DNA from: Melastoma dodecandrum
Lineage: Eukaryota; Streptophyta; Magnoliopsida; Myrtales; Melastomataceae
Length of the DNA stretch: 64,000 nucleotides
Assembly: GCA_029817715.1 (NCBI GenBank)
Contig: JARUPY010000501.1
Span: 124,001 to 188,000 of the forward strand
Direction: 5' to 3'
A program made the translations under genes and the position numbers. Each line of letters begins with the position of its first letter. Position 1 is the first letter of the stretch. The notes beneath the pieces are model-generated. The model did not search any database, was not told the origin of the DNA, and worked only from the letters and a program-made list of their open reading frames with translations. Of the stretch, positions 1 to 15,282 are shown one piece after another.

Positions 1-648
1 GTAACTACCACCTTTCCCTCCTCCTTATCTAGTAATTCCTTTGAACGGCCTCTGGCAGATGGTCAAAGGATGTGTGCACTTATCACCTACCCCACCTTTG
101 CCTTACCAACCCCAACCAAAACCACGGAATCCGGAGAATATATACAAATAAAAACAGCGCCGCGACAGCTACTGCTGGCAGGTTTAACGCTCTTTTCTCA
201 TTTGGGGCGACTAGGTTTAGCACCCACGAGGATAACAACACCCCATGTATAATCAAGATTCACCACCAAAATGAACGGAGAAAGAAGACTTGGGAAAAGC
301 TATTTTCATTCAACTGTAGCAAAGAGCATAGTTGAGATACAGAGACTGAAAGTGTCGTTTAAATAGTCATATCAGGCATGCATTCATGAGCTTCTTCTGT
401 TTTTATCATACCCGAATGATTGAACCACCGGTTTCTGTGCAACATCACACTTCCATTCACACCCTTCCTTTCATATCAGTCCTCAGCCTTTCTTGATGGG
501 TCCATGATCGGCCACGCACATTGCATAATTCCTGCAGAAAAAACCGTTAAAGGCCTCAGACATCGACATGATCCGACAATGCAAGTATGTGTGTTGCTTA
601 TCCGGAGCCCAAGAAAAGTACCGGATCAGGAAGCATGCCGCTCTTAAA
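1..648. other. 3' flank of the PUX1-like pseudogene, no gene seen
   Basis: The stretch holds only short open frames with no recognisable protein similarity. It lies just downstream of the stop codon of the minus-strand PUX1-like gene, so its right part may be former 3' UTR. I see no RNA gene or clear repeat here. Confidence 0.5.
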
Positions 649-1020
649 TCACATTTTAAGCCATTTTGGCTTCACCACTTTCTTCTCAGCAGGTTTGCGT
701 TCCTGAGCAACAGGGGCAGGAGCAACTGCCTCGACTGGTGGTGGAGGGGCACTCTGAACTGATTCTTCCTGTTCGATGATGTGTTCCAAACCTTTTAAAT
801 GTTAGAGTGTGCACTTAGGTGCCAAGATACTTTATTGTATTTGTGGATAAATAATTAATAAAGGCGAGTATTTATCATTGATTATTTTACTTTTCTGCAC
901 GTAAAATTATTAATGATAAAGTCCCACGGACTAATGAGTATATTAATCTAAAATAGTCCGTGATCGGATATATGTTTAGAGGGGACATGGACATCTAGAC
1001 CATCGCTAAGTATAATTGAG

Positions 1021-1720
1021 GTCAGGATAGACCGAGTGATAGTGTATCTAAGTTATATTTAGGGGTACCATGAGATTAGAGATATTGGACACGACCCGTT
1101 TAAGAGGATACCACATATAGGACATCATTGGTCAATCATCTTTATGGACGAGTGTAACTGATCTTTTGACTTGAGACCTTCATTTATTCTATGCGTAGAG
1201 TTTGTGCACTTTGATGTCGTTAAAAGCAGTCTTTAACTGGATTGTGAGTAATACGATTGTAAGGTGTGTGACAAAGCGTAGAGAGAATAGTGTTGAGTCA
1301 ATATATGATTCATCGCTCTCTTGGATTAGAGAGTTGACATCTAAGCCACTTGATAGAGATATTAGTGACTCTAAAATCCATGGCCATGCGGATGAATGCT
1401 TTACATTCAAGAGAATCTATTATATCTTGGTAATCAAGTAAAACAATTAATTTAGTGATGATTTATTTTTCGCCGGATTAATTGGGATGTCGGTTAGATG
1501 AAGAGATTGAATTACACAGTAATCGGTTTATAGTGGTATATGATTTATTATCATTATCCTAACATGTTGGGTGATTATAAACTATTGCTAGACACGGTTA
1601 TCTTAGTTTGTGTATGGATATACGCTGCCTTCGTGTATAGGACCTAGAGGATCGCACGCATAGCACGTCGACACGAACATTGTATTATTGATTATTTTAG
1701 TGGATACTAAAATTAATCAT
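1021..1720. repeat. Direct repeat module, copy 1 (700 bp)
   Basis: The segment from GTCAGGATAGACC to AAAATTAATCAT recurs at 1804-2503, a constant offset of 783 bp, with only scattered substitutions. It lies inside the LTR-type insertion and is probably the body of one LTR. Confidence 0.95.
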
Positions 1721-1803
1721 TTTATTTCAGAATTAGAATTAATTGGATTATTAATTTACGCTGTGCCTGAAATCTAACATTAAAAATCTAAATTTTTATT
1801 GAT

Positions 1804-2503
1804 GTCAGGATAGACCGAGTGATAGTGTATCTAAGTTATACTTAGGGGTACCATGAGATTAGAGATATTGGACACGACCCGTTTAAGAGGATACCACATA
1901 TAGAACGTCATTGGTCAATCATCTTTATGGACGAGTGTAACTGATCTTTTGACTTGAGACTTTTATTTATTCTATGTGTAGAGTTTGTGCACTTTGATGT
2001 CGTTAAAAGCAGTCTTTAACTGGATTATGAGTAATACGATTGTTGGGTGTGTAACAAAGCGTAGAGAGAATAGTGTTGAGTCAATATAGGATTCATCGCT
2101 CTCTTGGATTAGAGAGTTGACATCCAGGCTACTTGATAGAGATATTAGTGACTCTAAAATCCATGGCTATGGGGATGAATGATTTACATTCAAGAGAATC
2201 TATTATATCTTGGTAATCAAGTAAAACAATTAATTTAGTGATGATTTATTTTTCGCCGGATTAATTGGGATGTCGGTTAGATGAAGAGATTGAATTACAC
2301 AGTAATCGGTTTATAGTGGTATATGATTTATTATCATTATCCTAACATGTTGGGTGATTATAAACTATTGCTAGACACGGTTATCTTAGTTTGTGTATGG
2401 ATATACGCTGCCTTCGTGTATAGGACCTAGAGGATCGCACGCATAGCACGTCGACACGAACATTGTATTATTGATTATTTTAGTGGATACTAAAATTAAT
2501 CAT
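1804..2503. repeat. Direct repeat module, copy 2 (700 bp)
   Basis: This is the second copy of the 1021-1720 module. It lacks the roughly 220 bp that precede copy 1 (800-1020) and is followed by a 643-bp AT-rich tail not present in copy 1. Both versions nevertheless end with the same sequence, GCCTGAAATCTAACA. Confidence 0.95.
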
Positions 2504-4317
2504 ATTATAAGATCGAATAAGGATTTATTTGGGTCATATTATATTAAATAAAGGATATGAAATAAACATTTAAGATTTTATTTAAGAAAGTAATATTTGA
2601 TTAAATTATTTAATGCATATATATACAGTTTTGTTTTAACGGTTAGAATAAATTTTATATTAAAATAATTTAATATTTTAATTCACGTGCATTTTCGGTT
2701 AAATTTAAATATTTATTAATTGTTATGTTAATGAGAATTAATTTATTTTTGCAATTAATGTTGCCGTTACTATCACTTCGAATTGGTGAAACGAAAAGAT
2801 TTTTTTTTATGGCAAGAAAATTAATGGGATTAGAAGGGAGTTGTCAGATTAATGGAGATTGGGTGAGAGAGCATCAGCTGATCAGATTCTCAGAAAATAC
2901 CAAACCAAAAGTAGTGAGTTTTGCTTCCGAAATAAAATATTTCCGTCGTGAATACCATTAGAGGAGTCACGCGTGGGGCTCTTTCTCGTTCTCGACAGAG
3001 TTTTAGTTTACCGAAATTTCGAAGTACGCTTTCCGGATAAGGTTTTTCTTATTGGTTATCGTAAATATTATATACGTACTAAGAGTTCTTAATTTTGGAC
3101 ATAAAAATCTGATTTTTATTGCTTACGCTCTGCCTGAAATCTAACATTAAACCCATCACATCATCTACAGGGTTTCCGATGCTGCCCCGTTCTCATCTGA
3201 GCATTGACAAAGTGTAAATTATAGCCAACCAACAAGCTGTAAGATAATACACACGTTCATTGATATCATAAAATAAGGACCGATAAACAAAAAAAATACA
3301 AAAAAATTCAAGAAAATCCACCTTTCCGTAAGTCATTTAAGAAGTACACAATTGCACCGGGAACAAAACCAGCCGAGTAGAAGTCTTGAGACAGGTCATC
3401 TATCCGCTTTTTGAGCGGAGTTGTATCCGAAATATCTATCTGAACAAATACTTACAGACTTCAACATCGAGGAAATACCACTCAGTCCCCAAAAAATAAA
3501 ACTACCGATGGAATAAATCTTACATAGGAAGAATGGTTAGCCAGGCCGGGCAAGCACCTTTTGAAGAAGATCCACTAAGCTCTGCAACTTCTCTGACGGA
3601 TGAAATGTGACCTCCAAGGTGTTATTGTCTGGGAAGCGCACCCTAATAACAGTCTGATTACATATTCATCAGAGTAAGCATGTTAATGCAGTTGCAGATA
3701 ACCCGGCTACCGTGAAAATTATGATATATTAGCAGTCATCCGGACACCTTTGTTATTCTAGATCTACGAGCTGCTTCTTCTGCATCTCTGATCTTTTTGA
3801 ACTTTTCTGTGAAATTTGAACACAAAATTAGCGCACAAGATATTTCTGCCAAGTTGAGGAATGAATGCTTAAAGTTAGGGATTGTCTGGAACTAACATCA
3901 AGAAAGAAAAATGGGTGCCAAAACTAATTCATAGAGCACATCCTCGGGCAGTCAAAGCAACACCGGAGGAAAGAATGCAAATTCTGCAGCATGTCACTGC
4001 GTACTATATATAGGTCTTTAAATTACCAACAACATAACAACACCACACTACCTCCTTTCTTGGTACCCATTAGTCGGTAATAGTCCTCGGCGGTAAATTC
4101 ATCCGCCTCCTCTGCCCAAAAAAGAAAACAAAAAAAGCAAGAAATTTAAAATTTCCTGTAAGGTTTTATTAAATTGGAATACAAACAAAAGAACGGAATA
4201 AGCCTACACACCTCTGTTATCTGGAGCTGGACATGGACTTTGAGTCGGCGTAGACGGTGATGTTTCAAACACACGGAGTTCACGTCCAAATTTCTCCTTC
4301 ACCTCAGCAAACTTTGC

Positions 4318-4640
4318 CTGACAATGGCAAGACCGAGAGCCACACGAAAGAAAAAGAAAAATCACGACAGGGTCCGAACCCTTCCGGAAATAAAAAAAAT
4401 GTCATGCAGTGATAACACTCATTAACTTAGAGAAATGGGCGAAACCCAAGATCATATAAGACTAAACGCGGAATCATCCAATTCCGAGCATCAAAGTATC
4501 CAAGAACAACAGAGAAAACTTATATCGGGGGAATCAACCGATGCAAAAGAACCAACTTGAAAATTGCAAATCACAACTCCAATTAATACAGGAGCATATT
4601 ATTATTTTTTTAGATTTTATAATATTATGGTTATTTTAGA
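4318..4640. other. Non-coding stretch upstream of PUX1-like exons
   Basis: The missing PUX1 start exon should lie here or further right, but I could not find it. The DNA is AT-rich with no protein signal on either strand. Confidence 0.4.
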
Positions 4641-5189
4641 AATATCTGCGACAGGAACGCGAGGGAGCCGGAATGGAGATTCCATAAGGCAACCACAACC
4701 CCTTAGACATACCGAAAGGTAGTACTGAGGATGAATATGATGAAATCGAAGACAAACCTTTCCGTGAAGCCGGACCTGTAAACAACACAGGAGGAGGTGG
4801 ATTGGAAGATAGATGTGCCCTAGATCTCAAAGGTAGTGTGATCGAAATTGAAGTTGCAGACTTTAGCGAGAAGATGCACGCCGGTGAATATCAAGACGGA
4901 AAGGCTAAAGAAGAGTTCGACGAAGAAATAAAGCCTATTTATGATGAATAAAGACGTCAAAGAGTTGGCTACAATTGGGGGAAGAATTAGAGGATTTTTT
5001 GTGGCAATGAATTCATGGATGAGAGCAAAGAAGGATATGATAACTACACAAGAATTGCTAAGCCGCCAGAACGGAGTTTACTTTTCCGACGCGGGGAAAG
5101 TGATATGGGTGGTATTGATAAAGCTGCTTTAGATCGACCATCACTTGTCACTCAGATGACAAAGGATATACATGTAATGGCATCTGGAG
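4641..5189 (+). pseudogene. Coding-like fragment of unknown family, broken by stops
   Basis: One plus-strand frame reads as plausible protein over most of this stretch: an acidic part (STEDEYDEIEDKPFREAG; VIEIEVADFSEKMHAGEYQ), two or more stop codons, then a clearer part (YDNYTRIAKPPERSLLFRRG; ALDRPSLVTQMTKDIHVMAS). I do not recognise the family. The frame runs straight into Tudor-SN-like sequence at about 5190 with no stop between, so the two fragments are joined. It could be a piece of an unrelated gene carried in by a mobile element, or a diverged plastid or nuclear acidic protein. Confidence 0.35.
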
Positions 5190-6536
5190 GAAAGGCCCGT
5201 AAAGGTGGTGTGGATGTGCCTTTCACTTGGGATAGTAGAGAATATAAGAAGCTATGCATTGGAAAAGAGGTCACTTCAAAGTAGATTATGTGATGCTGTC
5301 CATCGGTCGAGAGTTGAGCTCTGTCTTTCTAGATGACAAAAATGTTGCTTTATTGGTCGAATCCGAAGGTTGGGCAAAGGCCAAAGAATATTGTCAACAA
5401 TAAAGGGATGCAAATCCCTTCCTCACAAAGCTCATTCGTCTCAAGGAACTAGCAAAACAAGGTCTTGATCGTTTGAGCAAGATCTCTGGTGCTACTGAGG
5501 CTTCCATTAGAAATCTTGCTCCATCTATTATTGGTACTTCCAACAACTTGGATGCCATGGGTTTGCTGGCTGCAAGTAAAGGCAGGCTCATGTAAGGACT
5601 TGTGAAGCAAGTCCGCTATGGCAGCACACTTCGGGTGTATCGGCTTCCAGAGTTTCAGTTTGTTCAAGTTTTCCTCCCAAGAGTCCAGGCTCCTTCATCG
5701 GGCAGGAGGACAGTCACTAAGAATGCCCCTGAAGCAAAATCAACTTCAGAAGAAGCAAATGAAGTTGCTTCCTTTGCTAAGAGGCAGAAGCTGAAGATAT
5801 GGATGAACTATGTAGAGGGACAGGAACAGACCAACGAATCGTCTGTCCTTGACAGACAGAAGGAAGTGCTTAATGTGGGGATGATTAAAGTCTTTGGCGG
5901 TGGTCAGTTCTATGTTCGGACAATAGGGGATCTCAAGTTAATCCTAAGAAGGGTGAGTTAAGCATCCAAGAGGCTCTTGTTATTGGCACATATAATCCTA
6001 AGAAGGGTGAGATATTCCTTGCTCAGTACAATGCAGACAATTCCTGGAATCGTGCAATGATTGTGAATGCCCCTAGAGCAATAGTTAGTTCCGATTTAGA
6101 TAAGTTTGAAGTTTTCTACGTAGACTATGGGAATCAGGATCATGCGGTGGCCTATACGACCAGTTTAACTCAATTCTGCCTGCTCACTCACATAAAGGTT
6201 CCGAGCCTGGAGGAGGATTTTGGTCAAGAAGTGGTCAAATATCTGAGCGAACTGACTCTTGGCAATTCACATGAATTTATGCTAACCATTGAAGAAAAGG
6301 ATGCTTCAGGTGGAAAAGTGAAGGGTTAAGGGACTGGAACATATTGTTGGTCACTCTTAGTATCACGGACTCCGAGCATAGCGTTAATGCAGTATGGGAT
6401 AAGGCGGCTATTGCCCAAGAACGCACCAAGAAAGAATCAAAACTCATGAAAGATGCTTTAAGGGCTGAAATTTCAAATGATTTGATAGCTAAGGATGAAA
6501 AATTGAATAAGATTCACCTTGAGATATGCTGAGGTC
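5190..6536 (+). pseudogene. TSN: Tudor-SN (TSN) pseudogene, intronless, internally deleted
   Basis: Tudor-SN has four staphylococcal-nuclease-like domains plus a fused Tudor/SN domain and works in RNA metabolism and stress granules. Visible pieces in order: end of SN1 (KARKGGVDVPFTWDSREYKK, SVFLDDKNVALLVESEGWAK), the linker and start of SN2 (EASIRNLAPS, NNLDAMGLLAASKG, STLRVYRLPEFQFVQVFLP), a jump to the end of SN4 (QKLKIWMNYVEG), then Tudor (NPKKGEIFLAQYNADNSWNR, FEVFYVDYGNQ) and part of SN5 (IKVPSLEEDFGQE, DASGGKVKG). Most of SN2 to SN4 is gone, several frameshifts and stops occur, and no introns separate pieces normally on different exons. That suggests a processed or chimeric copy. A 17-base segment, ATCCTAAGAAGGGTGAG, occurs twice, near 5940 and 5995. 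Confidence 0.85.
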
Positions 6537-7310
6537 GTCGAAGTTTTCGCGTCGGAGTCGCGAACCATCGACTATCATGTCATCACCCTCCCGATGATGC
6601 AGATGCCCCCTCCACTGCTTGGGGAATTGGGGGCAATCTCTCTTTTTCTTTCTCTCTCTCCTCGGTCCGAATGAGGTGTCTCTCACGGGCCTACTGAGGA
6701 ACCCCGCTTCGGCCTTTTCATTGGGCCCATTTTATGTCATGGGCTGGGCCTATTAGTAAATCCTGATTCCATCATCGTATATTTTATAACCGGTTTTTCT
6801 CGGCCGGTTACAATTAGTTTTTTTGTTTGGTGGGGTTAAACTTAGCTTTCAATTTTCATTTTCAAGAATTCCCGTGTTGTTGAGGAGGGGTGGCGGCAGC
6901 CTTCCTTGTCGACTCTTCCACGCCTAAATAATAATAAATAATAATAAATAACAATATCTTAACCCCCGATGGAACCACGGGCAGGGTCGTCTTAAAATCC
7001 ACTCTTTAATTCAAGGACTGAAAAGTGAGAGAAAAAAACATTAAAATTCAAAAAAAGGGAGAAAAATTAAAAAACAAGAGAGATTAGGCAGGCGACGGAC
7101 GAGGGAGGGGGAAACGAAAACTAACGGCAGTCTGGAGGGGGTTGAGGGAGGAAGATAGGGACGGCGACCGGCGGTGAGTGAGATCGAGCGGATCGGCCAG
7201 AGTCTGGCACTCCGGTAGTAGCGAGGAGGTTGGGTGGGTGTAGGTGTAGGGAGAGGATCGATCGGAGATCAGGAGTTGTTGGTGTTGTGGTTGGGGGTGG
7301 GAGGGGATAA
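6537..7310. other. Intergenic and presumed promoter of augmin subunit 6 gene
   Basis: There is no protein signal. An AT-rich part (about 6925-6960, repeated AATAATAAATA) is followed by a G/A-rich leader from about 7080 to the start codon, which is probably transcribed 5' UTR. Confidence 0.4.
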
Positions 7311-12095
<4,785 letters not shown>

Positions 12096-13339
12096 AGAAA
12101 TGTCACCGACATACCGTGAGAATTTATTCCCTCTGTTAACACCATTTCCCACGTCGTTGCAATATTCCTGGATTCGTTGTGTTGTGTAAACTCTGGGTCA
12201 TACTTCTAAATGACTGGCTTGGAAGAGAAGAACCATTCATCTACTGATACATTCATCCAGAATCGGCTGATAGAAGGAGAAGGCTCCCTACTCGAGGCTT
12301 GAGTTTGGTATGCTGTTTCCGGGGATTGGCCAGCGAAACTTAAATCTAATGCTGCGGGGAACTTCTTTGTGCAATATTTATTGGCTGCTGTGGCCGACCA
12401 TCTGGAATATTGCCGGGGCTGGACATTAGCCTTGGATATGAATCCGTATAATTCTCGTCATGCATAGACAGTTACAGAAGGAAAGGGTGCATTAGAGTAA
12501 ATGGTATACCTCTGTTGCTTAAAATGGAGGTAGGTGACTAGATTATGATGGTGTGTCTCTAATTCTGTTTTACATTTTGGGTACAAAACCATTGTGTCTA
12601 TATTATGCGAGTGTGCAATGTTTCTTTATGTCTGAAATTGTATTGGGACTTGTTGAAGTGAATATCGACCCTGTTGTGATATGGGTCGGATCTGTTCTTC
12701 TGCCTTGAGGAAGTGTGAATCGGGGTGAGGCATTACTATTAATTTTGCATTATTGCACTTCTTTTCTTGGATGGGAGATTCTTGTTTGAGTTTAAGGTTT
12801 GACCCGGTGCAGGGTGGGGGGGGGGGGGGGGGGGGGGGGTGTTGTTGTCTTATGGATTATATAACCTCGGAATGGGATGAACGAGCGGATGATCATAAAA
12901 CCCCAAGACCTTGACATATTGCCGTCATCATATTATTATAGCGAGTAAAAAGTGCTTTTCTTTTTTCGTTTTTGGGTGGGTTGACGTCTATTCTTTCTTG
13001 CAACGTAATGTTAGTTGCAAAATAAAATTGAAATTTTTTCATCTTTAAATAGATATTTGAAATATCAATTTTATTATTAAAGAAAATGGTTATTCAAACA
13101 ATGTTTCAAACACTACGGACATCTTAAAACAGGTATCTTATATAAGGGCATTAATAAAATTCTCAAAATATCGATTTTAGTGAAACTCTAATTTTTTCCT
13201 TTTATCACATAAAAATAATGTTTCAAATACCGATTTAAGCCTATTAATCCACGAATTTTAAGATTAGTGACTATATTTCGCAAAATAGTATGTGCATCAA
13301 CGTTATTAAGTAACACTTATTTTTTTTTCTTTCGAAGAA
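12096..13339. other. AUG6 3' UTR and AT-rich intergenic DNA
   Basis: The left part is likely the AUG6 3' UTR. The right part is AT-rich without coding signal and contains a long G homopolymer (12816-12839). Confidence 0.4.
12816..12839. repeat. Poly-G tract, 24 bases
   Basis: Twenty-four consecutive G residues stand in an otherwise mixed sequence. Such tracts are unstable and error-prone in sequencing, so the true length is uncertain. Confidence 0.9.
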
Positions 13340-13980
13340 TTACTCTCGGTGGATGCGACATATCCAAAGTGTTAATTCGTTGGAGTATAACCCCGAGATC
13401 GAGCGGACGTGTCGTGCTCTAGGGAAAGAAGCAAAGCTCGGAAAACAACAAAAGAATATGGCTCTTGAAAATACAATGATATTAAGGCACTTGGAGACTA
13501 TGCGATTCCATCCGTGGGAGATGTTCAGACAAGGATTCGAAGACCCGCAATTGCAGCAAATAATTTTGAAATCAAGTCGGCCATCATCCAACTAGTATAG
13601 AATCAATGTCAATTTGGTGGAAGTGTTAGCGAAGAACCAAATGCCCATATTACGAGTTTCCTCGAGATTTGTGAAACGTTTAAGAGCAATGGCGTGGCCG
13701 ACGATGCGAACCGATTCAAGTTGTTCCCTTTCGGCTTATGAGACAAAGCAAATGCGTTGTTATATTCTCTCTTGCCTGGCTCAATCACAACATGGGATGA
13801 CTTAGCTCGAGAGTTCCTCATAAAGTTCTTTTCCCCTATGAAGACGGTGAAGTGGAGGCGAGATATTACGACCTTTATGTAACTCGACCTCGAGAAACTG
13901 ATTGACGAAAAAATTTTGAGAGGTTCGAGTTTTCAAAATTATTCGAATACTGTACGGCCCAAATACCAATTTTAGACAAA
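13340..13980 (+). mobile_element. Decayed Ty3/Gypsy gag fragment
   Basis: Plus-strand frames give typical plant Gypsy gag: a leading part (DPQLQQIILKSS), then in another frame EPNAHITSFLEICETFKSNG, KANALLYSLLPGSITTWDDL and AREFLIKFFSPMKT. This is the retrotransposon gag core, in which flattened capsid residues precede the zinc knuckle. There are frameshifts and stops, and no protease, reverse transcriptase or LTR is seen nearby, so it is a remnant. Confidence 0.85.
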
Positions 13981-14621
13981 GTCACTATCTCATAGGAATT
14001 TTTTTTTGTGTTAGGAGTCTAAAAAATTTTAAGTCGATGATTTTAAACAGCGACTTCTTTTTAAATTTAAAATCGTTGTTCACGAGTAATAATTTTAAAA
14101 AATAAAACTGTATTTTGTATTCTTTTTCAAACCAATTGGTACATTCGGAGTGGTGATGGCATGCTATAATCTGTTAAGTTTCGATTTGGAAAAAATTATT
14201 ATTTTTTGAGTAATTAAATAACTATTTAATAAATAAAATTGGGACTGCGTTTAATTTGTCTACATAAGGAAGGGGTTTTACCTTATCAACCCTCCCTCAA
14301 AGATTCTTCAGTGTTTTTGACAAGTAGCATTCCCGGACTGCCAACACCAAGAGCCAGCTAGCTCTCCATTCCCTTTCCTTTCCTGGCGACGACTTACCAT
14401 TTTCTCTTCCGTGGATGTAATGAAACGTCAAAACATGGGTCAAACTCAAACTCTTTTTTTTCTTCAAAATATACTATGTCAAAAACTATACCCAAACTTT
14501 CCGTTTCGTCGATTTCTTTTTTTGTTATACGATATTATTATTATTATACGTAGAGTTGTACTTTTTTGTAGCCAATTACGAACCGTCGAGTCGCTAACGT
14601 GGACCGACGGATTCCGTATAG

Positions 14622-15032
14622 TCAGCGACTTTTTTTCACGTAACCAACGGAAGTAAGGTTAAGTCCTGAAGTCCCCATCATATGTGGAAACCCTAATTGT
14701 CGTCCGGGCTGGCCCATCTTGGCCATCGTCCCGGCAAGCTCAACGGAGATGATGTACCCTTTGCCGTCGCGGTCAAACGACCAAAAAACCTCAAGGAGCT
14801 GCCTTTGATTGACGAGGACCTCTTCCTTCATGTTGGGCATCATGACGTTGACGAGCTCGTCGAATTCCACGAGCCCGTTCCCGTTAGAGTCCATGTTGGC
14901 CAGGAGGACGTGGACCTGGTCCCCCGAGGGCTTGAGACCGATGAGGACAGTGAGGCTCCCATCGGAGTCCATGTCAAATCTCGCGAATATGTCCTTGAGC
15001 TCGTTCAGTTGTTCGCCCTGGGCCGCAGCCAT
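14622..15032 (-). pseudogene. Truncated calmodulin-like (CML) gene, three EF-hand remnants
   Basis: Calmodulin-like proteins bind calcium through EF-hands and relay calcium signals. From the ATG at 15032 the 136-residue frame opens MAAAQGEQLNELKDIFARFD. EF1 (DMDSDGSLT) has lost its end together with about eight residues of the following helix, and runs directly into GLKPSGDQVHVLLANMDSNG. EF2 (DSNGNGLVEFDE) looks complete. EF3 (DRDGKGYIISVE) is readable. The family's fourth EF-hand is absent; after AGTMAKMG the frame goes into unrelated residues and stops inside the left inverted arm. A possible upstream ATG at 15092 is in the same frame but adds residues unlike the family. Expression cannot be judged from sequence. 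Confidence 0.82.
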
Positions 15033-15042
15033 GGTCGTCGTC

Positions 15043-15117
15043 GCCGTCAAAAAACACGTTCGTAAGGCTCTAACGATCTCGCACGCCGCCAAAAAATACG
15101 TCCGTGAGGCTCTAACG
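15043..15117. repeat. 33-bp direct repeat next to the CML start
   Basis: Two 33-bp units, 15043-15075 and 15085-15117, are offset by 42 bp and differ at four positions, all transitions. On the minus strand they lie just upstream of the CML start codon, so the duplication lengthened the leader of the captured gene. Confidence 0.85.
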
Positions 15118-15282
15118 GGTGATTAGAGTTTCACCGATAGAATGGAGACTTGCTTCCATTGGGACTTTATCTTGTTGTTTCTGGGAAAAAATTGCTAACC
15201 AGACGGAATCCGTCGGTTCACGTAAGCGGCCCGACGAATTTTGTCCGCGATTGGCAATAAAAAAGTATAATATAACCTACGA

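Larger units (their letters stand above)
800..3146. mobile_element. LTR-type insertion inside a coding exon, TTAAA target duplication
   Basis: The block begins TGTTAGAG and ends TCTAACA, the TG...CA inverted ends typical of LTRs. It is flanked by the same five bases, TTAAA, at 795-799 and 3147-3151. Removing it restores the PUX1 reading frame across the junction (VDDVMGLKGLEH). It encodes no gag or pol that I can see; the longest open frames are under 90 codons. Inside, a TG...CA unit of about 980 bp (800-1779) is followed directly by another TTAAA (1780-1784) and then by a second, 5'-truncated copy with a longer AT-rich tail (1804-3146). It therefore looks like tandem or recombined solo LTRs rather than a full element. 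The superfamily cannot be assigned by eye. Confidence 0.85.
649..4317 (-). pseudogene. PUX1: Broken PUX1-like UBX-domain gene (regulator of CDC48)
   Basis: PUX1 proteins bind the hexameric AAA ATPase CDC48 through a UBX domain and help take the hexamer apart. Six exon-like blocks read in order on the minus strand: 4317-4212 (KFGRELRVFETS), 4111-4052 (DEFTAEDYYRLMGTKK), 3806-3748 (KIRDAEEAARRS), 3653-3524 (UBX: VIRVRFPDNNTLEVTFHPSE), 3439-3322 (LSQDFYSAGFVPGAIVYF), and a last exon 3191-3152 plus 799-649 ending in KPKWLKM, the family's characteristic C-terminus. Splice phases fit at most junctions. Damage: no first exon with a start codon was found upstream of 4317; a TAA lies in frame at 3538-3540, where the family has an Asp-Leu-Pro-Phe run; the 3524/3439 junction does not keep frame; and a 2.35-kb LTR-type element sits inside the last coding exon. 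What it is seems certain; that it is dead is a strong inference. Confidence 0.88.
14548..15282. mobile_element. Inverted-repeat element carrying a calmodulin-like gene piece
   Basis: The left arm, about 14548-14629, and the right arm, about 15194-15282, are imperfect reverse complements. Both share CCGACGGATTCCGT, the neighbouring ACGTG(A/G)ACCG-type run, and further out a TACTTTTTT and GCCAAT pattern. Between them lies a truncated calmodulin-like coding sequence on the minus strand. Long inverted arms around a cellular gene fragment are what Pack-MULEs or similar DNA elements look like. I could not define the outer ends or a target-site duplication, so the family is an inference. Confidence 0.6.

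Noticed and set aside
12816..12839. Poly-G run as a possible functional element
   Set aside because: Homopolymers of this length are common slippage products and sequencing artefacts; no associated structure was seen.
15033..15092. Longer CML start at 15092
   Set aside because: The added residues come from the 33-bp repeat and do not match CML proteins.
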